A DNA stretch of 64,000 nt from Flavobacteriales bacterium UBA6057 (GCA_002428995.1 DIYJ01000011.1:310001-374000), one strand, 5' to 3'; counted from the stretch's first letter, positions 1 to 9,663 are shown. Notes: generated from the letters alone by a model not told the origin. Translations and numbers: made by a program.

Positions 1-1073
1 GGATTGTTACCAACAGAGACCTGCGCTTCGAAAAGCATATGGGAAGACCGTTGAGCGAGGTCATGACCATGGATAGCCTGGTGACGACCAAAGACGGTTC
101 AGACCTGGAGCGGGCAGAAGAGATCCTCCAGCAGCATAAGATTGAAAAGCTTCCGGTGGTGGATGATAACAACAAGCTGGTTGGACTCATCACCTTCAAA
201 GACATTGTAAAATCCAAGATTCGTCCAAACGCTTGTAAGGATGACTTCGGCAGATTGCGCGTTGCAGCTGCTGTAGGAGTTACCGCAGATACGTTCGAGC
301 GAATGGATGCGCTGATTGCTGCCGGAGCGGACGCCATCGTAATTGATACGGCTCACGGTCATTCCAAAGGTGTGATCGACCTGCTGAAAGAGGCTAAACA
401 ACGTTTTGCGGATTCCACAGTGGACCTTGTGGTTGGTAATGTTGCGACTTCTGAGGCTGCATTAGCATTAGCTGAAGCAGGTGCAGACGGTGTGAAGGTT
501 GGTATCGGTCCTGGTTCCATTTGTACCACGCGTGTAATTGCAGGTGTAGGTGTGCCACAGCTCTCTGCTATCATGTATGCAGCAGATGCATTGAAAGAAC
601 TTGGAGTACCTGTCATCGCTGATGGAGGTATTCGCTTCTCAGGTGATATCGTGAAGGCTTTGGCAGCCGGAGCATCCAGCATCATGGCCGGGTCCATGTT
701 TGCCGGGGTAGAAGAGTCACCCGGAGAAACCATCATTTACGAAGGAAGAAGATTCAAGACCTACCGCGGTATGGGAAGTATTGAGGCCATGCAAAAAGGC
801 TCTAAGGACCGCTACTTCCAGGATGTTGAAGATGATATCAAAAAGCTTGTTCCCGAAGGTATCAGCGGCCGCGTTCCGTTTAAAGGAAAACTCAGTGAAA
901 TTCTCTATCAAATGATCGGAGGTTTGAGAGCGGGCATGGGATATTGCGGAGCAAAAGATATTGCAGGCTTGCAAAATGCTCAGTTTATTCGCGTAACGGC
1001 TGCGGGCGTCCGTGAAAGTCATCCACATGACGTAACGATCACCCGCGAAGCACCAAACTATACCAGTAGATAA
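1..1073 (+). CDS. guaB: IMP dehydrogenase, 5'-truncated by the window edge
   Basis: IMP dehydrogenase oxidises IMP to XMP with NAD+, the committed step of GMP synthesis in the cytoplasm. The reading frame is open from base 3, so the N-terminal barrel strands and first CBS domain lie outside the window. What remains begins in the CBS region (QHKIEKLPVVDDNNKLVGLI) and runs through the catalytic part of the barrel. The loop GPGSICTTR carries the catalytic cysteine (codon at 522-524), followed by IADGGIRFSGD and the flap segment YRGMGSIEAM. The ATG at base 39 is internal, not the start. The next gene begins about 10 bases after the stop, so it is probably co-transcribed with the chaperone genes downstream. 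The family assignment is near certain. Confidence 0.97.
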   Translation, partial: IVTNRDLRFEKHMGRPLSEVMTMDSLVTTKDGSDLERAEEILQQHKIEKLPVVDDNNKLVGLITFKDIVKSKIRPNACKDDFGRLRVAAAVGVTADTFERMDALIAAGADAIVIDTAHGHSKGVIDLLKEAKQRFADSTVDLVVGNVATSEAALALAEAGADGVKVGIGPGSICTTRVIAGVGVPQLSAIMYAADALKELGVPVIADGGIRFSGDIVKALAAGASSIMAGSMFAGVEESPGETIIYEGRRFKTYRGMGSIEAMQKGSKDRYFQDVEDDIKKLVPEGISGRVPFKGKLSEILYQMIGGLRAGMGYCGAKDIAGLQNAQFIRVTAAGVRESHPHDVTITREAPNYTSR

Positions 1074-1084
1074 TTGTGAATACA

Positions 1085-3061
1085 ATGAAGACGACCCTTT
1101 TGATCATGGCTGCAGTACTGATTGCAGCTTTCACGAATGCCCAGGACAGCCGAGTCTTAATGTCCATCGCCAACGAAGATGTGAGCGTAGATGAGTTCCT
1201 GGCGATCTACAATAAAAACAACACCAATAATGTGGTGGACAAGAAGTCCATGGAAGAGTACCTGGATCTGTTCATCAACTTCAAGCTGAAAGTGGCTGAA
1301 GCACAGTCCTTGGGAATGGATACAGCTCGAAAGTTTCAGGGTGAGCTGGCTGGTTACAGACGGCAGTTGGCCAATCCATATTTGGTAGACCGTGAGACCA
1401 CGGACAAGTTGGTGCGTGAAGCTTATGATCGCATGACCCAGGACGTTGAAGCGTATCACATCCTTGTAAGATTGGATGAAGATGCTTCTCCAGCCGACAC
1501 GCTCAAGGCTTACAACCTCATCAAGGCTTATCGTAAGACCATCAAAACTCCGGAGGATTTCAAAAAACTCGCGGGCGAGAAGTCAGAAGATCCATCTGCG
1601 AAGGAAAACCAGGGATACCTCGGATACTTTACAGCTTTCAAGATGGTGTATCCATTTGAGAATGCCGCTTACACTACGAAGGTTGGAGAGATCTCTCAGC
1701 CCGCTCGTACACGGTTTGGTTATCACCTCATCCTGGTGCAAGACAAGCGTCCTGCCCGAGGGGAGATTCGCGCTGCCCACATCATGGTGAAAGCGACTGA
1801 TAAAAACACGGAGGAAGAGCGAGCAGCTGCCAAGGCTAAGGCGTTTGAAATTTACGAGCGCCTGAAGAAGGGCGAAGAATTCGAAATGTTGGCCAAGGAA
1901 TACTCCGAGGATGAAGGCACCGCTAACAAGGGTGGTATGCTGCCTTGGTTTGGCACCGGCCGCATGGTCGAGAGCTTTGAGGATGCCGCGTTTAGTATCA
2001 AGGAGAATGGTGGGTTTTCAGAGCCTGTTCAAACGGCCTACGGATGGCACATCATCAAGCGTCATGATTACCGAGGCATTCAAACATTTGATGAGCTTGA
2101 GGCTACCATCAAACGAAGAATTGAGCGCGACTCACGTGGTGCGAAAGGAAAGGCTTCCCTGGTTGCTAAGCTGAAGAAGGAATACAGCCTGAGCATGAAC
2201 TACAAGGGACGTGATCAGGTGAATAAGATGGTGAATCAGGAATACCTGGCCGGGTCATGGACGTTGAACCCTCAGAGTGTGTCAGCACTGACCGAAACCG
2301 TATTGACCATTACCGATCCTGAGCACGCAAAACTCAGCCACAACTTCACCCAGGAAGATTACGCTAATTTCCTCCGAAAGAATCAGAAGAGAGGAAAGGA
2401 AACCAAGCTTCTGAGCCAGGTGCTCGAAGAGCGTTGGACGGCTTTTGTAGACGATGCGGTGATTCGCTTCGAGGACATGAACCTCGAGAATAAGTATGCG
2501 GATTTCAAGGCTTTGATGAAGGAATACCACGATGGTATCCTCTTATTCGACCTTATGGACCAGCGCGTATGGTCGAAGGCTGTGAAGGATTCTGCCGGCC
2601 TCGAGGCGTACTACCAGGAACACATGAACGACTTTATGTGGCCTCAGCGTGCCGAGGCTTCCATCTACCTTGCGGCCAATGAGAGCATTGCCAAAGGAGC
2701 ATTGAAGATGGCAAAGAAGCGTGCCAAGAAGGGCTATACAGATGCTGACATCATGAATGCAATGAACGGTGACAATCCGTTGAACCTTAGCATTCGTTCC
2801 GGTGTCTTCTCCAAAGGTGATGATGAGATATTAGACAGTGTGCCATGGCAAACTGGTTTGAGCGATCTGATGAGCAAAGGCGACAAGACCGCTTTTGTAC
2901 AGATCGAAGCTGTTCTTGAGCCACAGCCTAAGAAGCTTTCCGAAGCGCGTGGTGTGATCACATCCTCTTATCAAAACCACCTGGAGCAAGCGTGGATCAA
3001 GGAGCTGAGAGAAGAATATTCTTACAGCGTAAAACAAGATGTATTCAACGACATCAAGTGA
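1085..3061 (+). CDS. Exported peptidyl-prolyl isomerase with two parvulin domains
   Basis: This is a predicted periplasmic folding helper of the PpiC/parvulin family, 658 residues from the chosen ATG. A signal peptide (MKTTLLIMAAVLIAAFTNAQ) opens the protein. Two tandem parvulin domains follow, at about residues 120-222 (YHILV...FGYHLILVQDK) and 228-330 (AAHIMVK...YGWHIIKRHD). Each carries the GYLGYF or GGMLPWFG type motif and a terminal G(Y/W)H. The remaining half has no domain I recognise. A GTG at 1076 is an alternative start, but the ATG at 1085 gives a better signal peptide. It is the first of three consecutive genes of the same theme, followed within 5 bases by a lipoprotein. Outer-membrane protein folding is inferred from family and context. 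Confidence 0.93.
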   Translation: MKTTLLIMAAVLIAAFTNAQDSRVLMSIANEDVSVDEFLAIYNKNNTNNVVDKKSMEEYLDLFINFKLKVAEAQSLGMDTARKFQGELAGYRRQLANPYLVDRETTDKLVREAYDRMTQDVEAYHILVRLDEDASPADTLKAYNLIKAYRKTIKTPEDFKKLAGEKSEDPSAKENQGYLGYFTAFKMVYPFENAAYTTKVGEISQPARTRFGYHLILVQDKRPARGEIRAAHIMVKATDKNTEEERAAAKAKAFEIYERLKKGEEFEMLAKEYSEDEGTANKGGMLPWFGTGRMVESFEDAAFSIKENGGFSEPVQTAYGWHIIKRHDYRGIQTFDELEATIKRRIERDSRGAKGKASLVAKLKKEYSLSMNYKGRDQVNKMVNQEYLAGSWTLNPQSVSALTETVLTITDPEHAKLSHNFTQEDYANFLRKNQKRGKETKLLSQVLEERWTAFVDDAVIRFEDMNLENKYADFKALMKEYHDGILLFDLMDQRVWSKAVKDSAGLEAYYQEHMNDFMWPQRAEASIYLAANESIAKGALKMAKKRAKKGYTDADIMNAMNGDNPLNLSIRSGVFSKGDDEILDSVPWQTGLSDLMSKGDKTAFVQIEAVLEPQPKKLSEARGVITSSYQNHLEQAWIKELREEYSYSVKQDVFNDIK

Positions 3062-3066
3062 TAAGA

Positions 3067-3930
3067 ATGCGTGGAACGCTGTTTCCGGGTTGGCTTGCGT
3101 TCCTCGGATTGATCTTTACAGCCTGTAGCAATGATAAGCCTGAAGGGCGCATTGTTGCTCGGGTAGGGGAGCAGTACTATCTGGAGGAAGATCTGAATGC
3201 CTCCATTCCCAATGATTTGAGTGTAGAAGACAGCACCGAGCTTGCCGGAAACCTCATTCAAACCTGGATGATGGGCGAGCTGATGTTTGACAAGGCAGCC
3301 TATAACCTTGCAGAGGAGCAACAGGACATTGACAAACAGGTAGAGAGTTACCGAAAGGACCTGTTCATTTTTGCCTACGAGAAAGAGCTCTTAAACCAAA
3401 AGCTCGATACCAACATTTCAGATCGGGAAATCGAAGAATTCTACACCGAGAATTCTGACATGTTTCAATTGAACGACTACATCCTCAAGGTGTCTTACAT
3501 GAAGCTCAGACCGAATTCACCGGATTTGGAGCGTGTGAAAGAATGGATGAAGTCAGGAGACGAAGAGGCTCAGGAACAATTGATGGATTACTGCCATACC
3601 TATGCCGTAAAGTGCTTCACCGATACGCAGTGGGTTTACTTCAATGAGCTGCTGCGTGAACTTCCAATCCAGGTCTACAATAAAGAAGCTTTCCTTCGAA
3701 GTGGGAATCTGGTGGACTTCATTGACACGGATCAGCTCTACCTGCTTCTGATTAAGGATATCCAGTCAAAAAACACACTTTCGCCCCTTGATCTTGAGCG
3801 AAAGCGGATCCAAAACCTGATCTTGAACAGGCGAAAGATCGAGTTACTGAACACAATAAGACGCAGGATTTATCGTGATGCGGTATCCAGCGGAAAAGCA
3901 GAAACATATGTCACTCCACAATTGCCTTAG
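3067..3930 (+). CDS. Lipoprotein of the SurA/PpiC-like chaperone group
   Basis: This is a 287-residue predicted lipoprotein. The N-terminus MRGTLFPGWLAFLGLIFTAC is a lipoprotein signal with Cys at the lipobox (FTAC). The body is helical and resembles the N-terminal chaperone part of SurA-type proteins (RVGEQYYLEEDLNA, then repeated ISDREIEEFY-like segments), but I see no parvulin catalytic domain. The ATG at 3067 sits 5 bases after the preceding stop; the longer open frame from 2992 would run through the upstream gene. Its 3' end overlaps the next gene by 23 bases, which argues for a co-translated operon. The role as an outer-membrane biogenesis chaperone partner is inferred mainly from its position between two parvulin genes. 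Confidence 0.85.
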   Translation: MRGTLFPGWLAFLGLIFTACSNDKPEGRIVARVGEQYYLEEDLNASIPNDLSVEDSTELAGNLIQTWMMGELMFDKAAYNLAEEQQDIDKQVESYRKDLFIFAYEKELLNQKLDTNISDREIEEFYTENSDMFQLNDYILKVSYMKLRPNSPDLERVKEWMKSGDEEAQEQLMDYCHTYAVKCFTDTQWVYFNELLRELPIQVYNKEAFLRSGNLVDFIDTDQLYLLLIKDIQSKNTLSPLDLERKRIQNLILNRRKIELLNTIRRRIYRDAVSSGKAETYVTPQLP

Positions 3931-5284
3931 CACACTCTTCTTTGGTCTTCTGATCACTGTGCCCGTTTGGTCTCAAAACAAGGGCGAGGACCAACTGATC
4001 GACAAGGTTGTGGCCGTGGTGGGAGAGAACATCGTGCTCTATTCTGAGATTGAGGACCAGATCGATCAAATGACCATTCAGGGAGTTCCTGTCACGAGTT
4101 CTACCCGATGCCAGATTCTGGAAGACCTGATGTATCAAAAGCTCTTTCTGAATCAAGCCAAAGAAGATAGCCTCGTGGTTTCTGAAGATCAGGTGGAGCA
4201 GGAATTGAATCGCAGACTTCGCTACTTCGTGAGCCAGATCGGTTCAGAAGAAGAACTCGTTCGCTACTATGGCAAAACCATGGATGAGATCCGCGAAGAT
4301 TTCCGTGATGAAGTAAGTGACATCTTGCTCATTCAGCAAATGCAGCAACAGGTGATGAGCAATGTGAACGTTTCACCACTTGAGGTGAAGGAGTTCTACA
4401 ACAGCATTCCAAAGGATAGCTTGCCCTACATCAACACGGAGGTGGAATTGGCTCAGATCGTGAAGAAATCACCGATCAGCAAGGATGAAGAAGAGCGCAT
4501 CATCGGAAAGCTCAAAGAGTTTAAAGAGCGTGTGAATCAGGGAGAGGATTTTGGTACACTCGCTTACCTCTATTCAAAAGATCCGGGCTCTGCGGAGAAA
4601 AACGGTGAGCTTGGTTTTATGAGCCGGGGAGAATTGGTGCCTGAGTTTGCCAATGCCGCGAACGGTCTTCAAAAAGGCCAAATGTCTGACATTGTGAAAA
4701 CGCAGTTTGGCTACCACCTGCTTCAGATGATCGATCGCAGGGGAGAGCAGATCAACGTGCGTCACATCCTTTTGATTCCCCAGGTATCTCAGGAAGACCT
4801 ATTCCAGGCGAAACTTTTCCTGGATACGGTGTACAACGACATCCAAAGCCAGGACACGCTGACCTTTGAAAAGGCAGCAGCGCGCTACTCAGATGACAAG
4901 GACACAAAGATGAACGGTGGGCGATTGGTGAATCCCGCCAATGGAACTCCTCGATTCGATGTTGAAGAACTGGGGCAGATCGATCGCTCCTTGCTTTTTG
5001 CAGTCCAGAAGCTGAAGGTAGGAGAGATGACCGAGCCGGTACTTTTCCAGGCACGCGATGGTAAAAGAGCTTACCGCATTCTGAAGCTGCTTCGGATGAC
5101 CGATCCCCACGTGGCTAATTTGAAGCAGGATTATGCCCGTTTGCAACAGGCTGCCAGTCGCGTAAAGGAAAACGACAATCTACAGAAGTGGATCAGTGAG
5201 CATAAGGGCAATGCCTACGTGTGGGTAGATCCCAAGTATGTCAACTGTGACTTTGAAACCAGCTGGAAGATCGCTCAGCGCTAG
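3908..5284 (+). CDS. SurA-like periplasmic chaperone / peptidyl-prolyl isomerase
   Basis: This 458-residue protein has a signal peptide (MSLHNCLSTLFFGLLITVPV, cleaved near WSQ), then a SurA N-terminal chaperone segment (IDKVVAVVGENIVLYSEIE). Two parvulin-type domains lie at about residues 178-280 (QIVKK...FGYHLLQMIDRR) and 282-385 (VRHILLIPQ...NGGRLVNP). That order (SurA_N, parvulin, parvulin) matches SurA, which escorts outer-membrane proteins through the periplasm. The ATG at 3908 is chosen because the signal peptide starts there; an upstream start at 3875 would add a charged 11-residue leader. It overlaps the upstream lipoprotein gene by 23 bases and ends only 12 bases from the convergent efflux adaptor gene. 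Confidence 0.92.
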   Translation: MSLHNCLSTLFFGLLITVPVWSQNKGEDQLIDKVVAVVGENIVLYSEIEDQIDQMTIQGVPVTSSTRCQILEDLMYQKLFLNQAKEDSLVVSEDQVEQELNRRLRYFVSQIGSEEELVRYYGKTMDEIREDFRDEVSDILLIQQMQQQVMSNVNVSPLEVKEFYNSIPKDSLPYINTEVELAQIVKKSPISKDEEERIIGKLKEFKERVNQGEDFGTLAYLYSKDPGSAEKNGELGFMSRGELVPEFANAANGLQKGQMSDIVKTQFGYHLLQMIDRRGEQINVRHILLIPQVSQEDLFQAKLFLDTVYNDIQSQDTLTFEKAAARYSDDKDTKMNGGRLVNPANGTPRFDVEELGQIDRSLLFAVQKLKVGEMTEPVLFQARDGKRAYRILKLLRMTDPHVANLKQDYARLQQAASRVKENDNLQKWISEHKGNAYVWVDPKYVNCDFETSWKIAQR

Positions 5285-5296
5285 AGCGCCTATGCT

Positions 5297-6382
5297 TTAT
5301 TGAGGGATCTTGATTTGATCGCTCTCCGTGATTCCGCTCAGCACTTCAATGTGAATTCCATCGGATAACCCAGTTTGAATTTCTCTGCGCTCGAACTGCT
5401 GTTCACCGTTCTCTACCTCCACAAAGGCCTTATCCTCTTCAAAGGCAACCACAGACTCAGCAATACTCAGGACATCATCTCGCTTTTCGAGAACCACGTC
5501 AGCGTTCGCAGAGTAACCGGCACGGATAAACTGGCTGCTGTCGATTTCTACCGCGGCTTCAATTTCAAACTGAATAGCTCCATCCTGTTCAATGCCCTTG
5601 GGTGAGATGTACTCCAGGATGGCTTTGAAGTTTTGGTTTTCGATCGCCCCGATGGACATGATGAGTTCCATGCCCAGCTTCAGTTTCTCCACTTCTGATT
5701 CATCTACCTGACCTTCAAAGATCAGTTCGTCCATATCTGCCACAGAGGCAATGGTGGTTCCCTCGTTGAAGTTGTTGGCTTCAATCACGTTGAAACCTTC
5801 CTCCACGGGAACATCCAGGATCATTCCGCTGACGGTAGAGCGAATGAGTGTATTGGACTCATTTCCTGATTTTTTGGAGATACCATCCTTCACAATGGCC
5901 AGGGCATCTTCAGCCGCATTCAACTCTTCGAGGGCTTGCTTTCGACCCAATTCGAAAGGCTGAAATTCTGCAGCTGAAATCACCTGCTGGTCTAGCAGCT
6001 GCTTGTTTCGGTCATAGTCCATGTTGGCGTTGTCCAGTCCAATCACCGCTCTGTTTACCCTATTCTCTGCATTGTTGAGAGCCACCATGTCCGGAATCAC
6101 TTTCACCTGCGCGATCAGGTCTCCCTCTTTGATGATCTGGCCGGGCTGCACGAGAATCTTTTGAAGGATTCCCGAAATCTGTGGTTTGATCAAGATCTCC
6201 TTGCGCGGTACCACAGAACCAGTGGCCACACTCTTTTTGATGATCGTGCGCATTTCAGGTGTTTGTGTTTCATACACTACTGGTACTTCCTGGTTTTTCT
6301 GGTAGAGAAACACCAGCGTCCAGACAAACACGCCTAACACAGCAACTCCAATGATGATTCGAATGATGGTCTTGATCTTCAT
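5297..6382 (-). CDS. Efflux periplasmic adaptor (MacA/HlyD-type membrane fusion protein)
   Basis: This is a 361-residue membrane fusion protein. One N-terminal membrane anchor (about residues 6-27) is followed by a lipoyl-like half (KPQISGILQKILVQPGQ), a helical hairpin at about 100-160 (NAENRVNRAVIGLDNANMDY), the second lipoyl half (STVSGMILDVPVEEG) and beta-barrel and membrane-proximal parts. In tripartite MacAB-type systems the adaptor links an inner-membrane ABC transporter to an outer-membrane channel. It is the last gene of a four-gene operon (ATPase, permease, permease, adaptor) and starts 6 bases after the upstream permease stop. No TolC-like channel gene lies nearby. The substrate is unknown. 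Confidence 0.93.
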   Translation of the reverse strand: MKIKTIIRIIIGVAVLGVFVWTLVFLYQKNQEVPVVYETQTPEMRTIIKKSVATGSVVPRKEILIKPQISGILQKILVQPGQIIKEGDLIAQVKVIPDMVALNNAENRVNRAVIGLDNANMDYDRNKQLLDQQVISAAEFQPFELGRKQALEELNAAEDALAIVKDGISKKSGNESNTLIRSTVSGMILDVPVEEGFNVIEANNFNEGTTIASVADMDELIFEGQVDESEVEKLKLGMELIMSIGAIENQNFKAILEYISPKGIEQDGAIQFEIEAAVEIDSSQFIRAGYSANADVVLEKRDDVLSIAESVVAFEEDKAFVEVENGEQQFERREIQTGLSDGIHIEVLSGITESDQIKIPQ

Positions 6383-6388
6383 GATTGA

Positions 6389-7639
6389 TTATTCACTTCT
6401 TAATGCAATGATCGGGTCAACACTGGCCGCTTTCTGAGCAGGAATGAGGCCTGCCAGCGTTCCTCCAATGATGAGAATGACAAGCGAAACAATGGCCGCC
6501 TGAAAGTCAATTTCCGGGTTGCGGAACATGCCTCCGCTTTCTCCTACGATGTCGTTGATGAGCTCCAGCAATCCTACCGCGCTCACCAGTCCCAGGTAGC
6601 CCGCAATCGAGGTAAGGGTGACGGATTCGAGCAGAATCTGTGCGATGATGGAGAAAGGTGTTGCTCCAATGGCTTTGCGTATTCCGATTTCTTTGGTTCG
6701 TTCCTTCACCACAATGAGCATGATGTTGCTCACACCAATCACTCCCGCCAGCAGTGTACCAATGCCCACAATCCAAACCAGGAAGTTGATGCCGATGAAC
6801 AAGTTGTTCATCTTGTTGAATTGCTCCTCTGCATTAAAGCTTCCTAAAGCTCTTGGGTCGTCAGGATGAACTTTATGACGTTCTTTGAGGACAGCCTTCA
6901 CACGCTCCTCCACAATCGAAACCGGTACATCGGGCTTGGAGAGCACGGAGAACCAACTTACAAAGTTGCCATAGTTGAACGCTTGCTGGAAGGTGGAAAA
7001 GGGGACATGAATGCGTTCGAGTTCCCTTTCGCTCATTTCGCCACCCGCATACAGGTCAAATACCCCAACCACCAGGAAGTAAATACCACCAATCTCAATA
7101 TACTCCCCAATCGGATCTTCATCTGGTTCAAAGAGTACGTCACGCACCCGAGTACCAATCACCGCCACTTTGCGCTTATCTTCCTCATCCTTGTCATTCA
7201 GAAAGCGCCCGTTGATCATTTTACGTGGTGTAATTCGGATGATCTCCGGAATGTCTCCGGAAACCTGAAAAGAGGAGAATTTGGTGCCGCGCTGAACCGT
7301 GTTCGAACCTCTGTGACCACCTAGTTGATTCTTAGGGCAGATCACCTCCATGCCTTCAATGTTCTGCAGGGCCTTTGTGTCTTCGTTGTCAAAATTCACG
7401 CTGCGACCGCGCTTGAATCCTTTGTACGGCATGTTGGTGCTTTGGCCCCAGATGTAAACGCTGTTGGTCGCAAAGCTGCCAAAGCTTGCCTTGGCTCCTG
7501 TTTCCAGTCCGTTGCCCGCTCCCATCATAATCACCAGCATGAAGATTCCCCAGAACACGCCAAAGGCCGTGAGGATGGTCCTGAGCGGATTCATCGCCAA
7601 AACGTGGTAGATTTCTTGCCAGCGGTCCTTGTCAAACAT
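6389..7639 (-). CDS. MacB/FtsX-type ABC transporter permease (second of pair)
   Basis: This 416-residue permease has the MacB topology without the fused ATPase. The first transmembrane helix is at about residues 17-40 (ILTAFGVFWGIFMLVIMMG), followed by a large periplasmic MacB-PCD domain (about 45-275) and an FtsX domain with three helices in the C-terminal 135 residues. The coupling region ERTKEIGIRKAIGATP is conserved. Its ATG overlaps the TGA of the preceding permease by one base (TGATG), so translation is coupled. The partner permease is clearly paralogous but diverged, which suggests a heterodimeric transporter energised by the single ATPase at the head of the operon. Confidence 0.94.
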   Translation of the reverse strand: MFDKDRWQEIYHVLAMNPLRTILTAFGVFWGIFMLVIMMGAGNGLETGAKASFGSFATNSVYIWGQSTNMPYKGFKRGRSVNFDNEDTKALQNIEGMEVICPKNQLGGHRGSNTVQRGTKFSSFQVSGDIPEIIRITPRKMINGRFLNDKDEEDKRKVAVIGTRVRDVLFEPDEDPIGEYIEIGGIYFLVVGVFDLYAGGEMSERELERIHVPFSTFQQAFNYGNFVSWFSVLSKPDVPVSIVEERVKAVLKERHKVHPDDPRALGSFNAEEQFNKMNNLFIGINFLVWIVGIGTLLAGVIGVSNIMLIVVKERTKEIGIRKAIGATPFSIIAQILLESVTLTSIAGYLGLVSAVGLLELINDIVGESGGMFRNPEIDFQAAIVSLVILIIGGTLAGLIPAQKAASVDPIIALRSE

Positions 7640-8874
7640 CAGTCTTCTCTTAGCGCGTTTACAGGTTGAATGTTTGCGGCTCTGATGGCTGGAAACAGGC
7701 CAGCCAAACTTCCGGATATGATGAGCAAGGCCGTTGCTCCAACAGCCACGCGGAAGTCCACTTCTGGATTCTGGAAATACTCCACAGATCCTACGAGATC
7801 TCCCAAAAATTCGAGCAGGCCAACACCCATAACCAGTCCTATGTAGCCGGCCACCGTGGTGATAACCACTGCCTCTTGCATGATCAGGCCAACCACAGAC
7901 ATGGGCGTAGCTCCCATTGCCTTGCGAATGCCAATCTCACGTGTGCGCTCCTTCACCAGGATCATCATGATGTTGCTCACACCTACAATTCCAGCAGTAA
8001 TGGTTCCGATACCAATCACCCAGATGAAGATGCGGATGTTGTCAAAGAGGCTCATGTATTGCTCATAGTTCTCTGCCGCATTCCGGATATTCACTGCGCG
8101 GGCATCTCTTGGATCGAAGTGGTGGAGCTTGGCCATTTCCTTGGTCATGCGCGCCACAATTTCAGCGCTTTCCTCCAGGGTCACCTGTCCTTTGGTGGTC
8201 ATGGCCATCGCGCTCATGCGGTTCTTACCAGCAAACACGCGCTGGTGAGTCGACATCGGGATCCAAGCGCGTCTTACATCGCGGTCACCACCGTTGTCCA
8301 TATAGTAACCCACTACCTTAAAGGCAATGCCATTCACTTCTATGTATTCTCCAATCGGGTTGGCTTCACCAAACAGCTCGACCTTCATGTCCCGGCCCAG
8401 GCAGGCCACTTTACGATACTCTTGCTGATCTTTCTCATTGATGAACCGCCCTTCAATGATTTCAAGGGCTTCCACCACCTTCTGGCCCGGGTGCGTTCCC
8501 AGGATGCCGTAACTGCCCGTTTTATCCTTGTAAGCGATCTGAGCTGAGCCACCCATGTATTTGCGACCGGTCACATTTTCCACCTCCGGAAAGTTTCGCG
8601 AGATGTGATCGTAATCATCGTTGGTAAGCTGCACGAATCGACCCGGTTGAAGTCCCTCGTAGGGAATGCTTGTTCTGCCTGGCCAGATCCAAATGGTGTT
8701 GATCGCGTCTCCCTCGAATTCGGTTTGAACGCCATTCTCAATTCCATTACCCGCTCCCAACAAAATGATCAGCATGAAAATTCCCCACGCCACGCTGAAG
8801 GCCGTGAGGAAGGTCCGCAGTTTGTTCTGGCGGATGGTTTCAAATATTTCCTGCCACTTATCGAGGTCAAACAT
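7639..8874 (-). CDS. MacB/FtsX-type ABC transporter permease (first of pair)
   Basis: This is a 411-residue paralogue of the next gene with the same layout. There is an N-terminal helix (about 17-40, FLTAFSVAWGIFMLIILLG), a periplasmic MacB-PCD domain, and a C-terminal FtsX domain with the coupling motif ERTREIGIRKAMGATP and three membrane helices. It starts 8 bases inside the end of the ATPase gene and ends overlapping the start of the second permease, so all three are translationally linked. Two tandem half-permeases plus one ATPase and one adaptor is a common Bacteroidota arrangement of MacB-like export systems. Export of a peptide, lipid or antibiotic-like compound is inferred only from the family. 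Confidence 0.94.
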   Translation of the reverse strand: MFDLDKWQEIFETIRQNKLRTFLTAFSVAWGIFMLIILLGAGNGIENGVQTEFEGDAINTIWIWPGRTSIPYEGLQPGRFVQLTNDDYDHISRNFPEVENVTGRKYMGGSAQIAYKDKTGSYGILGTHPGQKVVEALEIIEGRFINEKDQQEYRKVACLGRDMKVELFGEANPIGEYIEVNGIAFKVVGYYMDNGGDRDVRRAWIPMSTHQRVFAGKNRMSAMAMTTKGQVTLEESAEIVARMTKEMAKLHHFDPRDARAVNIRNAAENYEQYMSLFDNIRIFIWVIGIGTITAGIVGVSNIMMILVKERTREIGIRKAMGATPMSVVGLIMQEAVVITTVAGYIGLVMGVGLLEFLGDLVGSVEYFQNPEVDFRVAVGATALLIISGSLAGLFPAIRAANIQPVNALRED

Positions 8875-9565
8875 GGTCGATGGCGTTTTGAGGCAGGTGG
8901 CGGTCTTCGTAGATCACCCCGTCTTTCAGGTGAATGATGCGGTCACACATCTCAGCGATGTCTCGTTCGTGGGTCACAATCACCACGGTGATCCCTTGCT
9001 TGTTCACCTCCCGAAAGAGCTTCATCACATCGTTACTGGTTTGAGAATCCAGTGCTCCGGTTGGTTCGTCCGCCAGGATCATCTTTGGTGTGGAGATCAG
9101 CGCCCGCGCGATGGAAACACGTTGCTGTTGACCTCCGGAAAGCTGTGAAGGCAAGTGCTCAGCCCAGTCTTTCAGCCCCACTTTGTCGAGGTATTCCAAT
9201 GCCATCGCATTGCGTTGCTTTCTTCCAATGCCTCGGTAATAGAGTGGTAGTGCCACATTCTCCATGGCATTCTTGTAGTTCAGCAAATGGAAAGACTGGA
9301 AAATGAATCCAATGAAATCGTTGCGATAGTGAGCCGCCTTTGGCTCCGAGAGGTTCTTGATCAAGGTATCGTCCAGCCAGTACTCTCCACTGTCATACTT
9401 GTCCAGGATACCCATGATGTTCAGCATCGTAGACTTTCCTGAACCCGAAGAACCCATGATGGAAACCAGCTCTCCGTTTCCAATCTCGAGGTTCACGTTT
9501 TTGAGCACGTGAAGCTTGTGAGTACCTGTCTTGTAGTACTTATTGATATCAACGAGCCGAATCAT
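8867..9565 (-). CDS. ABC transporter ATP-binding protein (MacB/LolD-like)
   Basis: This is a 232-residue ABC ATPase with all nucleotide-binding motifs intact. Walker A GSSGSGKST is at residues 38-46, the Q-loop Gln near 90, signature LSGGQQQR at about 142-149, Walker B MILADEP at 162-168, the D-loop ALD, and the switch His in VTHERD near 199. It belongs to the LolD/MacB/FtsE group that pairs with FtsX-type permeases. It is the first gene of the operon, and its 3' end overlaps the first permease by 8 bases. Fewer than 160 bases separate it from the terminator region of the lipoprotein gene upstream. Confidence 0.96.
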   Translation of the reverse strand: MIRLVDINKYYKTGTHKLHVLKNVNLEIGNGELVSIMGSSGSGKSTMLNIMGILDKYDSGEYWLDDTLIKNLSEPKAAHYRNDFIGFIFQSFHLLNYKNAMENVALPLYYRGIGRKQRNAMALEYLDKVGLKDWAEHLPSQLSGGQQQRVSIARALISTPKMILADEPTGALDSQTSNDVMKLFREVNKQGITVVIVTHERDIAEMCDRIIHLKDGVIYEDRHLPQNAIDHV

Positions 9566-9663
9566 AGTCGCAATATTACGGAGTGTGCTTGGTGAACCCC
9601 TTCACTTTGGTGGCAGGGACACAATGATTTGATGGCTGGTTTTGTGAGCGGAGGAGCGGAAAC

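Noticed and set aside
7666..8547. Plus-strand 293-codon frame within the permease gene
   Set aside because: The composition (His-rich, no pattern) is that of an antisense shadow of an FtsX-type permease.
5297..9565. Complete MacAB-TolC tripartite pump
   Set aside because: ATPase, two permeases and adaptor are present, but no outer-membrane channel gene is in the window, so only the inner-membrane part can be claimed.
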